A stretch of DNA of 11,907 nucleotides from Bryobacterales bacterium (GTDB lineage: Bacteria; Acidobacteriota; Terriglobia; Bryobacterales; Bryobacteraceae). Numbering within the stretch: position 1 is the first letter of the stretch; every line of letters starts with the position of its first letter. The position numbers were made by a program, and so were the translations under genes. The notes beneath the pieces were generated by a model. That model ran no database searches. It saw only the letters and a program-made list of their open reading frames with translations, and was not told where the DNA came from. The stretch spans positions 1-11,907 of the forward strand of contig PKZC01000256.1 in assembly GCA_003132905.1 (NCBI GenBank), given 5' to 3'. Below, piece by piece: positions 1 to 5,513 of this stretch.

Positions 1-697
1 GCGGCGTCATCGCGATCTTGTATGCGCGTACAGCGGACTCGGCGAACCCTCCGAGCGACACCGGAGCGTCGTCCCATTTGGTGTAATCGCGAACCATGGA
101 CGCGGCATCCTGCACGCTGTGCGCCCATTCGACGTCGCTGCGTCGCCACGCTCCATCCTGAATGTTGCCGAGCAAAAGGTACACCGGCACACGATCGGCA
201 TAGGCGTTATAAATAGCCATGGATGCGTGCTGCAAGCCCACGGTACCGTGCGCCATCACCATCATCGGCTTGCCTTCGATCTTGAAATATCCATGCGCCA
301 TGGCGATCGACGATTCTTCGTGGCAACAGGTGAGCAGTTCTGGCATCTTGTTGCCGCCGTAATTGATCAGTGACTCGTGAATGCCGCGGAAGGCGGAGCC
401 GGGATTGGCGGCGACGTACTCGAAGCCCAGGGTCTTGATGACATCGACCATGAAGTCGGAACCGGGGCGGTCCGTGGTCCAGACGTCGACGCGAGGAGGA
501 GGAGGCGTGGTTTCGGCCGCGGTCTGCTTGGCGCCCGGCAGCGGATTCGGCGTGGCGGGGCGATGAACTTCCGCCGCTTCTTGCGCCTTCGCGGCCTCGG
601 GTTTCACTACCAGTGCAGCAGCGCCGGCGGCCGCTCCGGCGGCAGCGCCCTTTAAGAAGCCGCGACGGTCAACTGAAATCTTCTTGGATCTCGCCAT
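1..697 (-). CDS. Tat-exported thiamine-diphosphate-dependent enzyme (acetolactate synthase/benzoylformate decarboxylase superfamily), N-terminal part
   Basis: This is an incomplete minus-strand gene: 232 codons are visible and the C-terminus lies beyond base 1. The ATG at 697-695 is preceded by GGGAGG seven bases upstream. The N-terminus is a twin-arginine signal: D10-R11-R12-G13-F14-L15-K16, then an Ala/Gly-rich core to about residue 30 and an Ala-rich region, followed by a proline-rich linker (about 46-69). From about residue 75 the protein reads as the PYR domain of ThDP enzymes: PGSAFRG (99-105), HEE at 126-128 where E127 matches the cofactor-activating glutamate of the HEQ motif, AHGY (134-137), then AHGT and NAYADRVPV. 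Members decarboxylate or ligate 2-keto acids, usually in the cytoplasm; the substrate cannot be named here. The Tat signal implies folding with cofactor before export. It is divergent from the thioredoxin gene at 808. The superfamily call is firm, the exact enzyme unknown. Confidence 0.88.
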   Translation of the reverse strand, partial: MARSKKISVDRRGFLKGAAAGAAAGAAALVVKPEAAKAQEAAEVHRPATPNPLPGAKQTAAETTPPPPRVDVWTTDRPGSDFMVDVIKTLGFEYVAANPGSAFRGIHESLINYGGNKMPELLTCCHEESSIAMAHGYFKIEGKPMMVMAHGTVGLQHASMAIYNAYADRVPVYLLLGNIQDGAWRRSDVEWAHSVQDAASMVRDYTKWDDAPVSLGGFAESAVRAYKIAMTP

Positions 698-793
698 GGT
701 GAATCCTCCCTACGGGGTTGTACTGAAAGTGTGTGGAAACATTCAATACTTTATCATGCTGGAACTGGCCAAACGGGTCTTGGCGGCAGCCGA

Positions 794-799
794 TATACT
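794..799 (+). promoter_or_regulatory. Putative -10 element (TATACT) for the TlpA-type gene
   Basis: TATACT matches the -10 consensus at five of six positions and ends eight bases before the TTG at 808. I see no good -35 box at the expected distance. If real, the transcript would begin within a few bases of the start codon. AAGG at 801-804 is too close to the TTG (three bases) to be a normal ribosome binding site. Confidence 0.33.
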
Positions 800-807
800 G
801 AAGGTAG

Positions 808-1377
808 TTGGAAAAGAAACGAAACTACCGGAAGCTTGTCCAGTATCTGCTGTTCGCGGTTGCGGTTCTATGGATCGCGATCGGCCTGGAGACCTGGAGC
901 GACGAGCAAGCGGGCGTCAGGCCAGTGAAAGATCGTGCGCGCATGGCCGATCTGGTGTTGCCACAGCTTGATGGCAGTTCCTGGCGACTCTCCGATCATC
1001 GGGGTGAGGTGGTGCTCATCAACTATTGGGCCAGTTGGTGTGCCCCCTGCCGGCAGGAAACCCCCGGGTTAATCGATTTGGCGCGCGACTATCGCTACAA
1101 GGGCCTCTCCATCGTCGGTGTCTCGATGGATGAGGGCGGAAAGCCGGCCGTCGAATCGTTCCTGCGCGAATTCCATCTGCCTTATCCCGTGCTTATGCCG
1201 AATCTTGCGTCACGCTCGGTGCCGGCTATCGACGCGCTGCCAACTACAGTCTTGGTGGATCGTAGCGGCCGCGCGGCCAAATCCTATATCGGAGCGGTCC
1301 GCGAGACCGTTTTCCGGGCTGATGTGGATCGTTTGTTGGCCGAGCAGTCCCCGCCAGCCAAGAATATTCGGGATTAA
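808..1377 (+). CDS. Membrane-anchored TlpA/ResA-type thioredoxin-like protein
   Basis: The product has 189 residues. An N-terminal hydrophobic segment (about 10-28, rich in L, V, A and I, ending at LETW) should act as an uncleaved anchor placing the domain in the periplasm. The thioredoxin/AhpC-TSA-type domain runs from about 47 to 178. It carries the active site W77-C78-A79-P80-C81, the VGVSMDE strand typical of TlpA/ResA proteins, and the cis-proline P145 in LPTTVLVD followed by DRSGR. Such proteins reduce disulfides, for example in apocytochrome c or secreted partners, using electrons from a DsbD/CcdA-type protein; the partner here is unknown. The start is uncertain: TTG at 808 is the only sensible initiator ahead of the membrane segment, and no ATG or GTG lies nearby. 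The S41 peptidase gene follows in the same direction after a gap of about 50-75 bases. Confidence 0.87.
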   Translation: MEKKRNYRKLVQYLLFAVAVLWIAIGLETWSDEQAGVRPVKDRARMADLVLPQLDGSSWRLSDHRGEVVLINYWASWCAPCRQETPGLIDLARDYRYKGLSIVGVSMDEGGKPAVESFLREFHLPYPVLMPNLASRSVPAIDALPTTVLVDRSGRAAKSYIGAVRETVFRADVDRLLAEQSPPAKNIRD

Positions 1378-1430
1378 ACCTTCCAGCGGGACGCGTAGTA
1401 CTTCCTCCTTGTTCCTATTTTCATAAATGG

Positions 1431-2723
1431 ATGTATAATCATCCGAATCCTATGTTGAAACAGCTTGCTGCCGCAGGCGTTATTGCCGCAGGTATATTGA
1501 TCTCGCCAGCGGCCGCACAGCCTCAATTCGACCACATTCAGAAGGGTCGGGCTCGCCAGATGCTGCGCGATCTGCACGATGCGCTGCAACATCACTACTA
1601 CGATCCTCAATATCACGGCGTCGATATCGAGGCGCGTTTCAAAGCAGCGGACAGTCAATTGCAATCGGCGAATAATCTAGGCGCCGCGCTGACAATCATA
1701 GGGCAAACCCTGGATGCGCTCAAGGACTCGCATACGTTTTTCCTGCCTCCCTCACGCAACACGCAGCGGGAATACGGTTATATCCTGCAGATGATTGGCG
1801 ATCGCTGTTTTATCACCGCCGTGCGTCCGAATCGGGACGCCTCCGAAAAATTGGCGGCAGGCGATGAAGTGCTCGCCTGGCAGGGTTTCACGCCGCAGCG
1901 CGAAACTCTCTGGACCATGAACTATATCTTCAACACGCTGCTATCGCTTCCCGTCATGAATCTCTCGGTGCGAGGGCCGGATGGAGTGACGCGCAAGGTC
2001 GATGTCACCCCCAAAGTCACTCGCGAGAAGCAGGTATTGGATCTCAACAACGACAATGACTTCTGGAAGCTGGTGCGGGACGAGGAAAACGGCGAGCGCG
2101 ACAACCGGCAACGCCTGGTGGATTTCGGAACCCAATTGATCGTCTGGAAAATGCCGGAGTTCTTCATGACGGATGATGAAGTGGATCATCTGATCAAGGA
2201 CGCGCGCAAATGCCAAACGCTTGTGATGGATTTACGGGGTAATCCGGGCGGATTGATGAAAACTCTGCAGCGAGTGGTGGGCGGCGTCATGGATCACGAT
2301 GTAACCATCGCTCAACGGACCGGCCGCAAAGCCGATCTGAAGCCAGAAGTCGCAAAATCCCGCGGCGCGAACGCGTTTTCCGGAAAATTGATCGTGCTGG
2401 TGGACAGCCGGTCGGCATCCGCGGCGGAGCTCTTTGCGCGCGTCGTCCAGCTTGAGCACCGTGGGACTGTACTCGGGGATCATAGCTCGGGTTCCGTCAT
2501 GGAGTCGCGACGCTACCAGTTTCATCAAGGCGCGGACGTCCAGATCTTTTACGGCGCGTCCATCACTGAGGCCGACTTGATCATGGGCGATGGTAAAAGC
2601 CTGGAACACGCAGGCGTGGCGCCGGACGAAGTGATTCTGCCGACGGCCGCCGATCTGGCAGCGGGACGCGATTGGTTCTTGCCCGAGCCGCGGCTCTCGC
2701 TGGACTTCAACTGGATCCGGTGA
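1431..2723 (+). CDS. Secreted S41 (C-terminal processing protease-like) family protein with PDZ-like domain, atypical active site
   Basis: The longest reading is 430 residues. The ATG at 1452 (M8) gives a cleaner Sec signal peptide: MLKQ, a hydrophobic core, then ISPAAA-Q. Neither start has a Shine-Dalgarno site. An N-terminal helical region (about 33-110) precedes a PDZ-like segment (about 115-195: VRPNRDASEKLAAGDEVL, then LSVRGPDG). The S41 peptidase fold runs from about 235 to 405, with MDLRGNPGG (266-274) and the nucleophile motif SASAAE, S330 being the expected catalytic serine. In classical CtpA/Prc enzymes the dyad lysine sits 25 residues later in GKG. Here that place is S355, inside GDHSSGSV, so the Ser-Lys dyad is not intact. 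It may use other residues, as S41 members of the tricorn type do, or be inactive. The likely location is periplasm or cell surface; the substrate is unknown. Confidence 0.87.
   Translation: MYNHPNPMLKQLAAAGVIAAGILISPAAAQPQFDHIQKGRARQMLRDLHDALQHHYYDPQYHGVDIEARFKAADSQLQSANNLGAALTIIGQTLDALKDSHTFFLPPSRNTQREYGYILQMIGDRCFITAVRPNRDASEKLAAGDEVLAWQGFTPQRETLWTMNYIFNTLLSLPVMNLSVRGPDGVTRKVDVTPKVTREKQVLDLNNDNDFWKLVRDEENGERDNRQRLVDFGTQLIVWKMPEFFMTDDEVDHLIKDARKCQTLVMDLRGNPGGLMKTLQRVVGGVMDHDVTIAQRTGRKADLKPEVAKSRGANAFSGKLIVLVDSRSASAAELFARVVQLEHRGTVLGDHSSGSVMESRRYQFHQGADVQIFYGASITEADLIMGDGKSLEHAGVAPDEVILPTAADLAAGRDWFLPEPRLSLDFNWIR
1434..1439 (+). promoter_or_regulatory. Putative -10 element (TATAAT) for the S41 peptidase gene
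   Basis: This is a perfect TATAAT, with a weak -35 candidate (TTGTTC at 1409-1414, 19-base spacer). It lies inside the first codons if translation starts at 1431, but just upstream of the alternative ATG at 1452. A transcript from this box would begin near 1446 and leave only about five bases before that ATG. This favours 1452 as the start if the promoter is real. Read-through from the TlpA-type gene remains possible. Confidence 0.4.
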
Positions 2724-2740
2724 GGGCGGGCCAGCTTTTT
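2711..2740 (+). terminator. Possible intrinsic terminator overlapping the S41 gene end
   Basis: CTGG (2711-2714) can pair with CCAG (2731-2734). TCC (2716-2718) can pair with GGG (2728-2730) around a bulged A and a nine-base loop. The stem is followed at once by CTTTTT (2735-2740). It includes the stop codon and lies in the 42-base gap between convergent genes. The stem is short and bulged with one G-T pair, so the call is tentative. Confidence 0.4.
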
Positions 2741-2765
2741 CCCATCGAATGGCGTAAGGATTAGA

Positions 2766-3740
2766 TTACTTTCTTGCCGGTTCGTGGGCGGGCCAACCGG
2801 TCCACATACCGTAGGGAACCGGAGTTACCAGCGCCTCGATCCGATTAATCTTGCCGTCCACAATCTTGAAGAGCTCAGCGATGAAAAAGGAGTAGGGCTG
2901 GTCGAACGGAGGATTCACGGGATGTTCGGTGCCGTCGGCCCACGTGATCGTCTTGTTTTTGCCCGAATGATCGAAGCGGATGATCGACAACACCAGGCCG
3001 CGCTCTTCATCCACCACCGGGAAACGGCGTTCCTGTACACGCGTAATCACCTTGGTAAATCCGGTTGCGAACTGCGCGCCACAGCTCATTCTGGTGATGG
3101 GACTTTTGCTAGTGGGATCGTTCGAAGTGATCACGCCGTTCTCGATGCGCTGGCAATCTTTATCGAATGGAGTGTTTTTGTCGGTGCCCGCTTCCATACC
3201 TTCGAAGTACGTGTTCGCGACGCGAATCAACTCCGCGCGCGGGCGTCGTTCGGAAGGCGTCAGCGCTTGATGAAAGATCGGTTTATCAACCAAGTTCTGG
3301 GGCTCGGAAAATACTCCGCTGGTCTTCCGTAGAGCCACCACTTCGATTTCGCTGATCTTCTTGTTGCTGCCGTCGATCTTGAGGCGCAGACCGAGAATCA
3401 CCGGATGTCCATGTTCCTCAATGGTGCCGAAGAAGCCCACTTGGCCGGCCTGCGGATCGGCGAGGTAGAGCTTGTACGTTCCGAGAGTCACAGTCGGGCC
3501 CCACATGCCGTCGCCCAGCTTGAGCTCCTGCCCATTTTCGGTATAGCGCGCGTTCTTTGCGAGCGGCAGCTTGGACGGATCCTGCGCCACTAGCGCCGCC
3601 AGGTATTGATCGACAAATCCTTCCAGGCACGCGCGGTCGCAGCTCGGCTCCGCTGCTTGCGCGGCGCTTATCCATACGCTCAACGACAGGACGCTCAACG
3701 ACAGGCTCAACGTCGCCACCGCGATCCACACGTTTTTCAT
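2766..3740 (-). CDS. Secreted protein with two NTF2/SnoaL-like halves, downstream paralogue
   Basis: The product has 324 residues, starting at the ATG at 3740-3738. AAGGAG (3751-3746) lies five bases upstream; a longer open frame continues upstream to 3908 but overlaps the neighbouring gene and has no signal peptide. A Sec signal peptide with an unusual Leu/Ser-repeat core ends near AQAAEP. Two segments follow, each with the helix-then-strands pattern of NTF2-like folds: one from CDRACLEGF to the LRLKI strand, the second from PRAELIRVANTYFEG to YGMWTGW. Further conserved positions are ARYTENGQ, DGMWGPTVTLGTYK, VVDEERGLV, NPPFDQPYSFF and ELFKI. No catalytic residues can be assigned. It closely matches the upstream neighbour (18 differences by eye over the 89 residues from CDRAC to RLKI), so the pair is a tandem duplication. 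It is cotranscribed with that gene across a two-base gap. Function unknown. Confidence 0.85.
   Translation of the reverse strand: MKNVWIAVATLSLSLSVLSLSVWISAAQAAEPSCDRACLEGFVDQYLAALVAQDPSKLPLAKNARYTENGQELKLGDGMWGPTVTLGTYKLYLADPQAGQVGFFGTIEEHGHPVILGLRLKIDGSNKKISEIEVVALRKTSGVFSEPQNLVDKPIFHQALTPSERRPRAELIRVANTYFEGMEAGTDKNTPFDKDCQRIENGVITSNDPTSKSPITRMSCGAQFATGFTKVITRVQERRFPVVDEERGLVLSIIRFDHSGKNKTITWADGTEHPVNPPFDQPYSFFIAELFKIVDGKINRIEALVTPVPYGMWTGWPAHEPARK
3676..3712 (-). repeat. 15-bp tandem repeat (about 2.5 copies) inside a signal-peptide coding region
   Basis: ACGCTCAACGACAGG occurs at 3676-3690 and again without gaps at 3691-3705. It is followed by a partial copy, CTCAACG, at 3706-3712. On the coding strand each unit adds five codons, giving the LSLSLSVLSLSV core of the signal peptide. 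Because the unit is a multiple of three, copy-number change would keep the frame and only lengthen or shorten the hydrophobic core. The paralogous gene next door lacks it. Confidence 0.85.
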
Positions 3741-3742
3741 CT

Positions 3743-4681
3743 TTACTCCTTCTTGCCCCAACCGGATGGCATTCCATAAGGCACGTTCAGCAGCACCGCC
3801 TCCACGCGCGTGATCTTGCCGTTCTTGATTTTGAACAGCTCGCCCAGCAGAAATGTATACGGGGTATCGAAAGGCGGATTCACTTTGTGATCCGTGCCGT
3901 CGGTCCATTTCACGTTCGTGATGGTGCCGGCGTGATCGAAAAAGATGATCGAATAAACCAAGCCGCGCTCTTCATCGACGATCGGGTAGCGGCGCTCCCG
4001 CACGTGCGTGATGAACGGCGAAAAACCAGTGTCGAACTGCTCGCCGCAAGTCATCTTCGCCATGCCTTTTCCGTCGGGATTGTTGGCGGTTACGGCGCCA
4101 TTTTCGATCCGGGTGCATTGCGGATCGAACGGCGTCAATTTGCCGGTGGCTTTTTCGAGTCCTTCAAAATACGAGTTGGCGATGCGTACCAGCTCTTCGC
4201 GCGATGGATGATCGTTGGCGGCCAGCGGTTCGTGGAAGATCGGCCTATCCACTAAATCCTGGGGGCGTGCAAAACCCCCGCCCCCTGAGCGTGCCACAAT
4301 CGCCTCCATTTCGCTGATTTTGCGATTTTCAATCTTCAGCCGCAGCGCCAGGATCTGCGGGTGGCCGTTTTCATTCACTACGCCCATGAACCCTACTTGA
4401 CCGGCTTTCGGATCGGCGAAGTAAAATTTGTAGGTTCCGAGAGTCACCGTGGGCCCCCACATGCCGTCGGTGAGCTTCAGAGTCTGGCCATTTTCCGTGT
4501 AGCGCGCATTTTTTGTCAGCGGCAATTTCGAGGAATCGTGCGCGGCCAGCGCATCCAGATATTGATTGACGAATCCCTCGAGACAGGCCCGGTCGCAGGT
4601 CTCGGCAGCGGTCGCGGGCAAAGGCGCGGTCGTGATTCCGGCCAGTAGCAGAATGGTGAGAAATGTAATTCTCGAATTCAC
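3743..4681 (-). CDS. Secreted protein with two NTF2/SnoaL-like halves, upstream paralogue
   Basis: The product has 312 residues and starts with GTG at 4681-4679. An in-frame stop three codons further upstream rules out a longer form. There is no Shine-Dalgarno site; instead a TTGACA / TAGCCT promoter pair ends six bases before the GTG. A Sec signal peptide (MNSRITFLTILLLAG to ATAA-E) is followed by CDRACLEGF and two NTF2-like segments, about 25-130 and 165-305. These match the downstream paralogue in order and motif: ARYTENGQ, DGMWGPTVTLGTYK, GQVGF, PIVDEERGLV, NPPFDTPYTFL and GELFKI. Cysteines in CDRAC and near IENGAV/MTCG are shared with the paralogue and could form periplasmic disulfides, which would suit the nearby thioredoxin-like proteins; that link is only inference. 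The stop codon overlaps the ribosome binding site of the next gene, so the two are coupled. Function unknown. Confidence 0.86.
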   Translation of the reverse strand: MNSRITFLTILLLAGITTAPLPATAAETCDRACLEGFVNQYLDALAAHDSSKLPLTKNARYTENGQTLKLTDGMWGPTVTLGTYKFYFADPKAGQVGFMGVVNENGHPQILALRLKIENRKISEMEAIVARSGGGGFARPQDLVDRPIFHEPLAANDHPSREELVRIANSYFEGLEKATGKLTPFDPQCTRIENGAVTANNPDGKGMAKMTCGEQFDTGFSPFITHVRERRYPIVDEERGLVYSIIFFDHAGTITNVKWTDGTDHKVNPPFDTPYTFLLGELFKIKNGKITRVEAVLLNVPYGMPSGWGKKE

Positions 4682-4687
4682 CCCGGT

Positions 4688-4716
4688 AGGCTATCGAAAT
4701 GGTGCAGGGGTGTCAA
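4688..4716 (-). promoter_or_regulatory. Putative promoter of the NTF2-like gene pair
   Basis: TTGACA (4716-4711, a perfect -35), a 17-base spacer, then TAGCCT (4693-4688, matching the TANNNT pattern). Six bases separate the -10 from the GTG at 4681, so transcription would begin at or within a base or two of the start codon. The weak part is the -10 hexamer. Confidence 0.45.
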
Positions 4717-4747
4717 ACCAAGGCAGCTTGTTCCTTGGCGCGAGTGC

Positions 4748-4776
4748 CATCAGTGATTGCAGTGCTATCATTGATG
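4748..4776 (+). promoter_or_regulatory. 29-bp imperfect palindrome: likely FitAB operator over an extended -10 promoter
   Basis: The arms CATCA-g-TGAT-t-GCA and TGC-t-ATCA-t-TGATG are symmetric around 4762 and 12 of 14 base pairs match. The palindrome ends one base before the antitoxin ATG at 4778 and covers TGCTATCAT (4763-4771), an extended -10 candidate. FitA-type ribbon-helix-helix antitoxins, with their toxin, are known to bind an inverted repeat upstream of their own operon (the IR36 site in Neisseria gonorrhoeae). This site has the right position and symmetry for such autorepression. No convincing -35 is visible. Confidence 0.6.
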
Positions 4777-4777
4777 T

Positions 4778-5023
4778 ATGGCGAGCATCACAATCCGTCG
4801 CTTGGACGACGCAGTCAAGGCACGGCTCCGCATCCGGGCGGCCCGTCACGGGCGATCAATGGAAGAGGAGGCGCGCCAAGTCCTCAGCGCCGCACTATCG
4901 GACGAACCGAAAGGCACATTGAATCTTGCTGACGCCATCCGCCGCGACTTCGGACCCTTGGGCGGAGTCAACTTGGACATACCCCCACGCGAGCCCGTTC
5001 GCCGACCGCCCAAATTTAAGTGA
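4778..5023 (+). CDS. fitA: FitA-like ribbon-helix-helix antitoxin
   Basis: The product has 81 residues and starts with ATG at 4778. Residues 1-40 show the Arc/MetJ/FitA-type ribbon-helix-helix pattern: the strand MASITIRRL, helix A around DDAVKARLRIRAARHG, the turn RS, then helix B MEEEARQVLSAAL. Residues about 48-81 form the tail that in this family wraps the toxin and blocks its active site; it is Pro/Arg-rich at the end (PPREPVRRPPKFK). It would neutralise the PIN toxin at 5020 and, with it, repress the operon through the palindrome at 4748-4776. No Shine-Dalgarno site precedes the ATG, and the extended -10 lies six bases upstream, so the mRNA may be leaderless. The last codons overlap the toxin start by four bases (GTGA), as expected for tight coupling of antitoxin and toxin synthesis. 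Confidence 0.9.
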   Translation: MASITIRRLDDAVKARLRIRAARHGRSMEEEARQVLSAALSDEPKGTLNLADAIRRDFGPLGGVNLDIPPREPVRRPPKFK

Positions 5024-5439
5024 CGATTCTCGACACGAATGCTGTGTCTGAAGCTATGAAGCCTGCGCCTTCGGACATTGTTCTGCGCTGGCTGGCCTCG
5101 CAAGATCCCTTGGGTGTTTTCGTTACGGTAATAACGCAGGCGGAGATTCTATATGGAATCGAAATACTCCCGGCTGGGAAGCGAAAGCAGAAACTTTCAG
5201 CCGCCGCTAACAAACTCTTTTACCAACATTTCCGAAACAGGATTCTTCCCTTCGACCACGAGTCGGCGCGGGAGTTTGCGAACATCGTCGCCAGCCGAAA
5301 GGCGGCGGGGCGTCCGATCTCTCAATTCGACGCGATGATCGCCGCCATCGCTCGCTCGCACGGCGCTGCGGTTGCAACCAGGAATACCGGCGATTTCGAA
5401 CATTGTGGGATTCGATTGATCAATCCTTGGATTGCCTGA
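5020..5439 (+). CDS. fitB: FitB/VapC-like PIN-domain toxin ribonuclease
   Basis: The product has 139 residues and begins with GTG at 5020, inside the GTGA overlap with the antitoxin stop. It is a full PIN domain with all four acidic-site positions visible: D5 (ILDTN), E42 (TQAEILYGI), D104 (FDAMIAAIA) and the ATRNTGDF segment (D125). GRILPFD-type and NPW endings (here RNRILPFDH and INPWIA) are also seen in gonococcal FitB, which supports the FitB subgroup. PIN toxins are Mg-dependent ribonucleases that cut tRNA, rRNA or mRNA when the antitoxin is lost; the target is not predictable here. The gene looks intact and so is likely active. A 74-base gap separates it from the next gene, and no clear terminator is visible in it. 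Confidence 0.92.
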   Translation: MTILDTNAVSEAMKPAPSDIVLRWLASQDPLGVFVTVITQAEILYGIEILPAGKRKQKLSAAANKLFYQHFRNRILPFDHESAREFANIVASRKAAGRPISQFDAMIAAIARSHGAAVATRNTGDFEHCGIRLINPWIA

Positions 5440-5513
5440 CCGCCCTTCTGCGCAGCGCGGCCCAGATGTACACTAATAGCTACCAATCGCCGGTTCACGA
5501 AAAGGAGCGAAAC

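Noticed and set aside
2784..3332. 182-codon plus-strand open frame
   Set aside because: It is antisense to the downstream NTF2-like gene, with no start signal or recognisable feature.
3741..3908. Extended N-terminus of the downstream NTF2-like protein from 3908
   Set aside because: It overlaps the end of the upstream paralogue by 166 bases, has no signal peptide at its own start, and the ATG at 3740 has a strong ribosome binding site and a proper signal peptide.
3557..4255. 232-codon plus-strand open frame spanning the two NTF2-like genes
   Set aside because: Both minus-strand genes have signal peptides, matching paralogous protein sequences and a ribosome-binding/stop overlap here; the plus frame is His/Arg-rich noise.
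4258..4290. GGGGG and CCCCC runs that could pair as a hairpin or slip
   Set aside because: They encode a Gly-rich turn (SGGGG) inside an intact gene and have no regulatory context; a short chance inverted repeat is the simpler explanation.
5403..5513. Extended N-terminus of the TlpA fusion from ATG 5403
   Set aside because: It overlaps the FitB-like toxin gene and would bury the signal peptide; GTG 5514 has AAGGAG at ideal spacing.
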